Assembly: GCA_024138015.1 (NCBI GenBank)
Contig: JAMXBB010000009.1
Span: forward strand, 45,845,054 to 45,909,053
Direction: 5' to 3'
Source of the DNA: Lumnitzera littorea
Lineage: Eukaryota; Streptophyta; Magnoliopsida; Myrtales; Combretaceae
Length of the DNA stretch: 64,000 nt
The notes beneath the pieces are model-generated. The model was not told where the DNA came from. It saw only the letters and a list, made by a program, of their open reading frames with translations, and did no database searches. The translations under genes were made by a program, and so were the position numbers. Below, piece by piece: positions 46,494 through 56,789 of the stretch (positions are counted from its first letter, which is position 1; every line of letters starts with the position of its first letter).

Positions 46494-49400
46494 CTCCATA
46501 CAATAACTAACATATTTTGTGTACACTTAAAGTTCTCTACATTTACATAAGGCTTCCTTGTGCACATATCTACCATCTCTTGATTTTAATGTCAAATGTT
46601 AGCTCCTTTATGTTTAAATATGCTAATATTTTATGGTTGAATGGTTAGCTTGATTTGATTATGAAGCTATGCATAATTGATATATCCTCAACCATATTTG
46701 AGCTCAAATAAGTATTTAGGGATTTAACTAGTGTTTTTGCAATTACTAGCTTTGCAAGCTATGCTTAAACTCTCATCATGTCATAATGCACATATAAATC
46801 TTGCTTAGAACGGATAATTGCAAATATCATACTTTTTGTGCATATTTAAAGTTTCTCATGAATACTTAGAATCATGTGCGCATAATTTTGCCATGTTTCG
46901 ATTTTCGTGTTCAAATCCAATTCTTGCATGTTTAATTTTGTCCATTGATTGTGGTTGAGTGATTAAGTTGGTCTATTTTTGTTTTTGTACTAATTTGACT
47001 CCTTTAAACTTAAATTAGGCTTTTATTGTTGTTTGGGAAGTCATGTGATCATGTTATCTATTTACATGCTATATGTCTTAATCATGCTACCCTTGTATCT
47101 ATAGACACCATTGAAACTTGTTTAGAATGCCAAATTATCATGAACTTGATTTAGTATGTATATGTGACATTAAGCTCAATCTATATTTAATGGTTGATTT
47201 TGATGATTTCAAGTGGTGATTTTAGGACATCCAAATCCTTCTCGCGATATTTTCCTTCCAACATGCTTGAACATGATGATGAAACTTACTTGAAGTATTG
47301 ATTTGTGATAATTAAGCCTCATTACTCAAAATTAGTCGTTGATACATTTGCATGGCTTAATAGTGAACTTTCTAGCAACTAATGACTTAATTTTTGTTGA
47401 ATCTTACTAATGTTGCTAAGATACTAGCTTTTCACACTCAAGTGGACCTAAGAAACATGCTCATATAGATTTCATGCATAAAACATAGCGTTTAGCATGA
47501 GTTGGGCACACTTGAAATCCTTCATAAGCAACTAAGTTGATATATGCACAAATGAATTATGCATTGGTTTCTGTACCCAAAATCGAGTCTTACATGTTTA
47601 TTTTCATTCCTAAATGATGTTCGAGTGGTCAAACTAGCTTGATTTGAATTTCGTGCATATTTAACCTCCCTAGACCTTTTTTAGGTTTTAAGTGCATTGT
47701 GGAGCATTTCATGACTATTTATGTTAATATGAATGTTGCTTGGTTTAATCATGCATTTTTTATGCTTCTTGGTATCTTTCAAATATGCTTAAACCATAAA
47801 CTTGTCGTAAATTTGAGAAAGAATTCATATTTGCTCAATAGCTACATTTATGCTTAGCATTTAATTTTAAGGAACTTGAGTAGTAATTTTTCAATTTGTA
47901 GAACCTTAAAGTTATATCTTGTGCCTACCATGCTCAAACATGCATTTGAAATTTGCTTGACTTGTTGGTGTGTAAAAACTAAATGTTTATGCACCTATTT
48001 TGCTCATGCATGTACACTATCACTTTATCATGAATTACTTGGCTCTATGGACTTGATTCAGATGAATCTTGGCTCTTTCATTAAAAATTGAGTTTTTCAA
48101 GCCTTAATAGACTTAAATAAACTTATTTGAAGTGTTAGAATGTTGCTTGAATCTCTAGAAATCAATTTGGATTGGTAAACTTGCTTAATCAAAAGATCCT
48201 ACTATTTTTCTGCAATCCTGTAAACAATCGGCAAGTTTGTTCACCTAAGTATCGACAAGTCGATGTATTGCTCTAGTTTTTCATTTATATTCGATTTTGT
48301 TCTTATAACCGGCAAGCCGGTATACTCTTCTAAATAAGCAAATTGCTTTAGTTTTGTTCTAAGAACCGGCAAGCCAGTACCCTTAACCACCGGCAAGCCG
48401 GTATACTATTTTCTATAACAAATCTGCAACAGTTCTGTTCCTAAAACTATTATACTAGCTCCTCATGCTATTAACTTGCTGGTACCTTTATTTCTAGCCA
48501 CAAATAATGCCGTTCCCTTCTCTTTCTTTCCATCTTCTTTGTAAAACCCTTCTTTTTCTTCCCCCAAACCTTAGAATCTTTCTCTCTCTTCAATCTTCCA
48601 TCTCCAAACTCTCAAAATCATAATTTTTCTTCATCAATCATCTTCAAATCTACACAATCTCTCATTAATCCCTTCACTTATTCAAATCACACTCTCTTCT
48701 TCTCCTTCACATGACTTTCTCTCTCTACTAACCCCCCATCCACCATTAAGATGCCACCTTAATGAACTATAGCAACTTTTAGATAAACTATCACTACTTA
48801 TCTTGCCTCATTCCTCCTCTAGCTTAAAGATGATGATCTACAAGTTGCATAAATTGTTAACTTCCAATCTATTTTGTATATACTCTTCACTATGTTTTTC
48901 TCATGTTATGAATTTAGTCATTAGCCATTACTATTGTTATTTTCTATTATCTTGCCTTGGCCCTTATCTTGACTTTTATTGCTTATGTTGGTTATCTATA
49001 TTGTTTACCACCTATAGTTCAAGTATCTCGTGGAGTTATTAAACTCCCCATAGTTAGCTTACATTTTTGAACATTTGATGTTGTATGGGCTGATCTTGAT
49101 GAATTCATTTTGGTGATTTTATTTAGCATGGCTTTTAGCTTCTTTGATTTCACTTTTGTAGGGAGCATATCCTAACGCTTAAGCTAGGATTATACCGAAA
49201 TTTCGACTTGAATCCTCTTCCCTCTTCACCACCTGGATCCTCCTCTTTTTGATGAGGCCAAATATGTATTACATTGAATTGATAATAGTTACTCAAAAGA
49301 TGATATTGATCTTATAACTTTAGCATATCTTAATTCTTTGAAAGTTTGATATATTCTTTATGTGAAGTTATTAAGAAGTGAGACTTAGTTCCTTAGCACA

Positions 49401-49515
49401 TCAAAATACTCTCATTTTGCAAGCATTCACTTGATCTTATTCAATTGTCAAAAATCTTGAAATCGAGTGCTAAATTGAGGGGGAGCATTTAAAGTATAAG
49501 AGTTTTGTCCTCATC
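46494..49515 (+). other. Copia 3' spacer (non-coding)
   Basis: No convincing coding sequence. From about 47440 to 48740 it lines up with 56690-55400 (minus strand) of the second copia, which is the spacer between pol and the env-like gene there; 48740-48790 aligns with the position where that gene should be; 48790-49515 lines up with 54080-53500. Diverged repeats of about 0.32 kb appear in 46.5-47.8 kb, and palindromic ACCGGCAAGCCGGT words occur at 48308-48402. Confidence 0.75.
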
Positions 49516-49528
49516 AAAAAGGGAGAGA
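49516..49528 (+). other. Copia polypurine tract
   Basis: AAAAAGGGAGAGA lies one base before the 3' LTR start. The minus-strand relative at 53488-53500 has TAAAGGAGGAGAT at the same place. Confidence 0.9.
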
Positions 49529-49529
49529 T

Positions 49530-50693
49530 TGTTAAACCTAGGGTTCATTATTTGATTTTGATGAGAACAAAACAAAAAGTGTATATCTAAACTTATTATT
49601 TTTGAAGAGAACAAAAAACAAAACAAAAAGTGTATATCTAAACATATTATTTTTTAAGAGAACAAAAACAAGTGGATAATTAAACTAAGTATTATTTGAT
49701 TATTTTGAGATAATTGAATAAGTTCAATTAGCTTGCTTAATGATTAAATATATCAATTATCTTTACAAGAAATTTAATCTTTTGAAGTAGTGATCAAATG
49801 ATCTTAAAGTTATATTGTAAAGAGTATTCATTTGTTGTGTGTTAAAGGAATTTTCAGGTGATATTTGGCCTACTAAGTTGACGGCTCAAGGAAGAACCAA
49901 CCTGACGTTATAAAGCCCTGGAAAATACAAAGAAAAGCTCACTGACTTAGAAGAACCGGCTTATCGGTTCACTTGCCGGTAGAGTAATTTTTACCGGCTT
50001 GTTGGTAGTTCAAGGTACCGGCATGCCAGTAGTTCAAGGTACTGGCATGCTGGTAAGTTTGATACAACTAGCTGTTGGAGCATTTAATGCATTGTTATGG
50101 GAAGAATTGAATGGGATGTTATAAATGCTCAATAACCCGACTAAGGATAGTAGAGAACTGATATTTTGCTGCAATATTTCAACATTCTTTCTACTCTTGT
50201 TGTCTATAGTTCACATTGTCTCTTGCACTATAAATTGCTAATATTTAGAGAGATTTGAAGTATAGTGCTTGTGAGCTATTAGTTGTAAGTATTGAGAGTT
50301 AAAAGCACTACAGCAATATTTCTTGAGATTGAGTTTTTGTGTTAAGAGTTGAGATTGTGTATTATGTTAAGAGTTGTGAGTGTGAAACTTGTATAATCAA
50401 GTTTGTGTTTGTATAGCTCTTGGAGCTTGATTTGAGAAATCAATAAAGTGGTGTGAAGTCCTCAGTTGGAGGCATTGTGTGTTCGTGGAAACTAGGGAGC
50501 GGTTCGAACTTTACGTTATATCTGGGCTTGATCTTCTTTATCCCTATCTCTTTTAATTTCCACACTTATTATTGTTCTATTGTTGCTTTGATTACTCTTA
50601 TTATTATATTTAGTTGTTTATGTCAGAAAAGAATTGCAATTTGTCTGTAAACTCAATTCACCCCACCTCTTGAGTTTAGCTTAGTGTTCTTCA
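49530..50693 (+). repeat. SIRE-type copia 3' LTR
   Basis: Starts TGTTAAACCTAGG and ends TTCTTCA. It has a 51-base tandem duplication near its start (about 49569-49670) that is absent from the 5' LTR and accounts for most of the length difference. Confidence 0.92.
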
Positions 50694-51008
50694 CTAGTAT
50701 GATTTCATTATATAACTGTCTACTACTCCTATATTTTGGGGATGTACTCGATTACAAGATCTCAATGTAGCCTACAACCAATGATTAACGGCTATTTTAG
50801 ACACCCAATGTTCGCTTACAAATACCAAGAGAAAGTATTATAAGAATTCTCTTATGACCTTTTAACTCTATATTCATTCACTTATTTCTCTCTCAAACAT
50901 TTATTGACGTAGGCATTAAAATGATTATACCCGACTAGCCCTACTAACATTTAGCCTTTGGTAGTTTTGCAAGAACAAAGTCTTACCATAAAATCACCTA
51001 ACAACATT

Positions 51009-51020
51009 TGGCGCTGTTTA
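51009..51020 (+). other. Gypsy primer-binding site, TGGCGC type
   Basis: TGGCGCTGTTTA follows the LTR end by five bases. It resembles the TGGCGCCGTxTGTGGG sites common in Tat/Athila-lineage gypsy elements. Confidence 0.7.
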
Positions 51021-51040
51021 TTTTTCCTTACATACCTGTA

Positions 51041-52502
51041 TGGTGAAAACTAGCATGATAAAGAGCGCAGGTGTTAGTTCTTCACCTTGGCACCAAACAG
51101 GAGGTAGTAGGCATATTGATGAGTAGCGATTAGCTAAGTTGGAGCAATTTTGTTTTGACTTAGCTAAAGAAAACCAAAAACTCAATAAAAAACACAATGA
51201 GATCCTTAAACTTTTCCATAAAAATGTCCACTCGAATTAAAACCAACAATGCGATGATAACAATGCTAAGAGTAGTAGTGATTCGATTTATTCTCTTGAA
51301 TTATCGAGAAAGCAGGTTGAAATTACACTTTAGCCTTCGATCCTTACTCTTAAGAAAAGTGACAAAGGAAAGTAACCATAATAAGTGTATCATGCAAGAG
51401 CCTCACATGTTGACACCTCTACTTTGATGAGTAAATAATTCTAAAAAAAGAAGAGTTCTTTGGTCCCTAAAATTTTGAATGAAATAATACCAGGGCACAT
51501 CAAGCTATCATAATTTGAGACTTATAATGGAACAACAAACTTTGAAGATCATCTTGAATATTATCGTACCTTGGTTAAGCTTCATGGCTTAAGTGATGCC
51601 ATGGCTTACCAAGCTTTTCCCTCAACATTGAGGAATGCAGGTAGTATATGGTTTAAAAATCTAAAGCTGAATACAATCTCGTGTTTTGAAGATTTGGTAG
51701 AAGAGTTCCTACAACACTTCCTTACAAGTAAGCTTCCAATTAATGATTCTCCTATTCTTAACACCACAAAGCAAAAATCAAATGAATCTATCAAGACTAC
51801 TTGGCTAGATTCATGGTTAAGATGGTCCAAATTCTGGAGTTAGATATGTGTATTGCTTTCAATGTAATTATTGATGAAGTTAAACCTCATGGAGACTTTT
51901 TCAAGTCTCTACCAAAAAATAAGATGAAAACTTTTACTGAGTTTAAGGATAAGGCCATGTCTTACATCTACTAAGAAGATAATATTAAAGCCCAACGAGA
52001 GGCCAATTTGAGTAGTGGAGACTAGAAATATAATAAGAAGAAGAGTGTAAATGTTCAACTTAGAACAAATGATGATCAGTGTTCCAAAGGATATAATGCC
52101 AAGAAAAAAAGGTTATGCATCCTTATGTATTCTGTTCATATGCCACTCAATCATCCAATTGCTAACATATTGATGAAAGTACGCGGTCAAGGGGCCATAG
52201 TGCAACAACCGAAAAGAATGAGAGGAAATCTTTCACGATGGAATTCTAATAATTATTGGGATTTCCATCGTAATAGAGGCTATAATACTAATGAATGCGT
52301 CCAACTCAAGAATGCAATCCAACGAGGGTATCTAAGAATGTTTCTTGTACATGATGGTGAGAATATTAAGTGACTAACTCAAAGGAGACGTGATGAGTAG
52401 GAGAATGTCATGTAGTCTTTTTAGTTCAGGAAAGATACAAGAGATGGAAGTAGTAGTAGAGCACTAAATGTTATAATAAATACTATCGTTAATGGACATT
52501 CA
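51041..52502 (+). pseudogene. Gypsy gag, cut by the second SIRE-type copia
   Basis: Frames from 51041 give the N-terminal region; the capsid core is at 51500-51840: YNGTTNFEDHLEYYRTLV, then GLSDAMAYQAFPSTLRNAGS, IWFKNLKLNTISCFEDLVEEF, and FLTSKLPIND. The end at 52210-52373 reads YWDFHRNRGYNTNECVQLKN then IQRGYLRMFL, which is the gypsy gag segment (usually FHxDHGHDTEECxxLKxxIExLIxxGxLxxF). This supports a Tat/Athila-like lineage. The gag frame breaks several times, and the copia LTR starts at 52503. Protease and pol must lie beyond the window, to the right of the nested elements. Confidence 0.85.
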
Positions 52503-53487
52503 TGTGGAGCACTAGGCTAAACTTAAGAGAGGGGGTGAAATGAGTTTTTAAGACAAATTTCAATTCTTTTCGAAATCACCAATTAAATACAATAACAAGA
52601 ATGATCAAGATAATGATAAAACAATAATAAGTGTGAAAATTAAAAGAGATAGAGAAATTCAAGCCCAGATATAATGTGAAGTTTAGAATACCTCCTAGTC
52701 TCTATAGACCCACAATGCCTCCAATTAATAACTTTACACTACTTTATTAATTCCTCAATACAATACTCAAAGACATAATCATTATCACATACAATAATCT
52801 CAAGGGTAATGCTTTTCTCGCTCAAGATTGCTTGTATAAGAACTCTCAAGCACTACACATTAAGTCTCTTTTTGTTTGATTGCAAATAAAGAGTACAAGA
52901 GATAAATAGTAAATAATAAGGCTAAAGAATGTAAGAAAATGTCTTTTGATTGTAGTTAATATTAGTTCTTAATTTTCTTTGGTCAGGTTGTTAGACATTT
53001 ATACCAACTCATTGAATTCTTTCGGTTATCACGTAATAAATACTCCAACAGTTACTTAAAACTGACTTATCGGCATGACAATAGTGTTCTCTTATTGTCA
53101 TGACAGTAAGCAATACTACTACTAGCATGAACACTAGTAAGTGCCCTGGTATGCTAGCTTTTAGGGATCAAAAGGCTTTTCTTTTCACAAACCAAGGCTT
53201 TACACTATTAGCCTGGTTCTTCTTTGTGCTATCATACTGGTAGGCCAAATATCACTTAAAATCAACTTTAACACACAATAAACAAATACACTTTGCAATC
53301 CAATTTCAAGATTGTTTGATCACCACTCAAAAGTTAAATATCTTGTAGAGTTAACTGATATATTTATTCATTAAGTAAATTAATTGATTTCATTTGATTA
53401 ACTCAATATAATCAAATAATATTTAGTTCAATCAATAACTTTTGTTTTATTCTCATTAAAATCAATCAATGAACCTTTAATTCAACA
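52503..53487 (-). repeat. SIRE-type copia 3' LTR
   Basis: On the plus strand it runs TGTGGAGCACTAGGCTAAAC ... TTTAATTCAACA, which is the reverse complement of a relative of 49530-50693. Decayed palindrome words (GGCATGACAATAG, GCATGAACACTAG) lie at about 53060-53200. Confidence 0.9.
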
Positions 53488-54059
53488 ATCTCCTCCTTTA
53501 TGATGAGGAAAAAACTCTTATTTACTAAAGAACTCTCCCTTAATTTAGCACTCTATTTCAAAATTTTTGACAATTGAGTAAGATTAAGCAAGTACTTGCA
53601 AAATAAGAGTATTGATTCTTTTCATGAGAACTTCATATATTAGATATATCAATTTTACACTAACTTAAGATATGCCAAGTTATAATATCAATTCAAAAAG
53701 CCAAGATAAGTTAACTATAATTTGACTCTCTAAGGACTTGAATATTTCTCTTCCTTTGGACTTATTAAAAAGAGAGGATCTAGGTAGTAAAAAGGGAAAG
53801 GTATTTAAGTAAAAATTTCAGCATAGATTGTAGGATAAGCTTCTTACAAGAAGAAAAACATAAAGTCTATAAGGCTAGAAAGGAGCATACCTACAATAAA
53901 TAGCCAGTAGTAATAACCAAGATCAATAAAGCAAGTTCATCAATGACCAAACCTCACAATACAACATAAACATAAAGTAGCCAAAGGCTAAGTCCATAAA
54001 CAAAGCATAAGAAAGATACAAGAAAGCTGAAAGTGATAATCTAAGTAGTAGGTAGATCA

Positions 54060-55394
54060 TTATCTAGAGCTAGAGGAAGAAAAGAGCAAGATGGGTAGTG
54101 ATAATTTAGTTAGAAACTATTGTAGAGCCCTTGAAACCTGCTATGAAGGCGATCAAGAATATCTTTCCTGAGCTGATTGAACTGCATCTCCAAGTTTTAA
54201 TTTAAGGGGTGCTGACGATGGTAGCAATCATTAGGTAGAGGTTGGTGAGAAGAGCCTTTAGGAGGAGGAGGAGTAGTATAACTAGGAGCCATACTAAAGG
54301 GAGTATGATCACTGTGATTGCTTGGCTCATCAAAGGATGGGTCATGCTTAAAACCAAGATTAAGTAGTAGAAGGGGTTTCTTTCTAACTCATTTGTTGCC
54401 TGTTTTCTTCCAAACCCTCGATAGATGTCAACAAGTTTAAGATGCTTGATGCGGGTTACTCATAGAGTTGTAGGGAACTAAACACCCTTGCGAATAAGTA
54501 ATTGTGTAATCATTTACCCAAAATGTGGGAAAGCTTGAGAGGGGTTATTAGTGACATGCTTAAAACATTGAACCACAACGCTGAAGAAGTTGATGTATTT
54601 GTTTATAAAGAGATAATAGAAGATCCATATGTCTTGATAGGTAACATTTGATTGCTAGCCTTGATGAGGACAATAGTTATGGATCATAATATGGTGGAGA
54701 ATCTTGGTCTTAAGGTCAAGTCTAATAGTAGCTAGATTATTAGCCTTCCCCCAGTTCCCTCCAATACCCTTATATTTAAAGACCTGCTCATAGGATTTTT
54801 CCTTATAAAAGTTTAAATTCACATCGGTTCCTCCAACAAAAGCACTAATAAGGTTACAAATATCCTTAGGAGTGATGGTTATTAAAGTGCCATAAACATA
54901 AATATAGAGGACCGTACAGCACAATTTATCACTAGGATTCATCTTTAACTTAGGACAACCCTGGTCATCTAGGGAAACTAACATATTACAATAAAATTAC
55001 TTGAAAGTGTCATCATATACCTCATTTGGAAGTTGAAGGATGTCAAGGACATGGTTAATGATGATGTTGGGAATGGCCACAATGCAAAATTCCTCAAGCA
55101 CCTTCGAAGGATAAAATATGCTAGTATCAGCTTATAAGTTGGAAAACTTTTCAAACTGTTGAGCATGTTGACATAAAGGAAAGAGCTGGTGGTCATAAGC
55201 TTGGGGTATGAGACCATAAGATGTTCGCAGTACTATGGTGGTTAAGAGAGGTGAAAACAAGGGAAAGGGAAGAGGAGAGGAGGAGTAAGGAAGTGGAGAG
55301 TGTGGGTGGTGGAAGCTGGCTTGATGGTAGAGGTAGGAGAATGGTGGTGGCGGCGTGATGGTATATGAGTAGTTTTAGAGAAAGAAAGTGGCAT
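54060..55394 (-). pseudogene. Env-like gene of SIRE-type copia (putative plant transposon protein domain)
   Basis: Located between pol and the 3' LTR, the position of the env-like ORF in SIRE-type copia. A continuous frame with two in-frame stops covers about 55150-54655; the region contains FSNL, stop, ADTSIFYPSKV, IINHVLDILQLPNEVYD, then GNWGKANNLATIRLDLKTKI and LHHIMIHNYCPHQG. The block 'LxPxARxxHHxxxxNxxP' in this family is conserved here as LDLKTKILHHIMIHNYCP. Reading continues past a stop with a segment ending SQAFPHFG. The likely start ATG is at 55394-55392, but the N-terminal part is in another frame. The product would be membrane-associated if the family resemblance to env holds, which is unproven. 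Confidence 0.65.
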
Positions 55395-56785
55395 GAGGAA
55401 GAAGAAGGTAAGAGGAGACAAGGTGAGATGAGTGAGAAGTGATTGAGGAAATGGGGGGAGGATTTAGGTAGAAAAAATAGGGTTTTGATGGTGGAAGGAG
55501 AGTGGATTAGAAAGAAAGAGAGAGGTTAGGTTTAGGAGGAAGAGAAAGAGGGGTTTTAGGGAAGAAGATGAAAAAAAGAGAGATCGGGTACATTTTAAGT
55601 ACGCTTGGAAACAAGGGTATTGGCATGATGGTAATTAAGGAAGTCGACATGCCGACAATGGGATCAAAAGCGTTACTAAGTTTCTATAGAAAATAGTATA
55701 TTGGCATGCTAGTATTGAGGGTTACCGTCATGCTCGTTCTAGGAAAACAACCGATTGAATCATTTTATCTAACTAAGTATATCAGCATACTGGTAGTGAT
55801 GAGTACCATCATGTTGGTGAATCGAACATAATTGATTCTAACTTCTTATTTAAAGGGGTATACTAGCATGCTGGTAGTTATGGGTACCATGATGTCAATA
55901 TTCTACAATTTTGTAAAATCTTGAGAAGTCCTCTACATTTTTTCAAGTTGCCAACTCAAGATTGTTTTGGTTTATTTAATGGGTGTTTTAACACTTCAAA
56001 TAAGTTTATTTAAGTCTGTTAAGACATAAAAAACTTAAATTTAGGCAAGATTTCTAAGATTTAGCCAAATTAAATGCTAAAAGCTATAGAATTTATAACA
56101 TAAATGAAAATGGGTATATATGAGCAAACCATGTGCATAGACATTGAGTGTTTGCACATTTATACTTAAAGCAACTTTCAAATATATGTTTGAGCATAGT
56201 TGGAACACAATATAGCCTTGAGGTGCTTTAAATCATAAAAACACTACTTGAGTTCCTTAAGATCAAGGAAGTAAGCAAGTAGCCATATAGCGAGTAGAGA
56301 TCTTTTCTCAATATTCAAGACAAGTTCATGCTGCAAATATATTAAAAATTATTAAAAAGCATAAGGATTTATGATTATATCAAGCAACATTTATATTGGT
56401 ATAAATAGGTATGAAATACTTTACAAAGTACTTAATGCCTAATAAGGGTCTAGAGAGTTCAAATATGCACAAAATTTAAATCAAGCTAGTTTGACCACTC
56501 AAACATGATTTAAGGATGAAAATAAACATGTGAAGCCTACTTTCGGGTACGAAAACTGATACATGATGAATTTGTGCATATGCAAACTTGGACACTTATG
56601 AATGACTTCAAGTGTTCCCAAAACATGCTAAATATTATATTTAATGCATGAAATTCATATAAGCATGTTTCTTAGACCTCATAGTATGGATTTTGTTGGT
56701 TAACTCACTTCGTGTGTCATTTTTGCTCAAAAATGCTACATTAGTTCTTATTTGACTAGCATTGATCTTACATGATCATTCTCAA
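55395..56785 (-). other. Copia spacer between pol and env-like gene
   Basis: Non-coding. It holds decayed palindromic words (GACATGCCGACA, GGCATGCTAGT, AGCATACTGGTAG, AGCATGCTGGTAG) at 55640-55880. It matches 47440-48740 of the pol-less relative. Confidence 0.7.
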
Positions 56786-56789
56786 TTCT

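Larger units (their letters stand above)
43477..50693 (+). mobile_element. Non-autonomous SIRE-type Ty1/copia element: gag only, no pol
   Basis: Both LTRs (43477-44602 and 49530-50693), an initiator-Met primer-binding site, a polypurine tract (49516-49528) and near-identical target copies (CTGGT 43472-43476, CTAGT 50694-50698) define one element of 7.2 kb. Its interior has gag, then about 3 kb of non-coding spacer. The frame ends exactly where the protease active site begins (VVFDS, then unrelated residues and a stop). Compared with the related copy at 52.5-59.7 kb it lacks the whole of pol and the env-like gene while retaining the spacers on both sides of the env-like gene. This structure equals what has been called TR-GAG in plants. 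Confidence 0.9.
43297..51003 (+). mobile_element. Ty3/gypsy LTR (Tat-like), split by a copia element
   Basis: Pieces 43297-43471 and 50694-51003 form an LTR of about 490 bp (TGTTGATAGTCGG ... CACCTAACA) once the copia and one target copy are removed. The right piece has the words TTGACGTAGGCAT and CCCGACTAGCCC, which I associate with Tat-type gypsy LTR ends, and is followed by a TTGGCGC-type primer-binding site and a gypsy gag. The left end is inferred from a TG after a purine tract. Confidence 0.65.
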
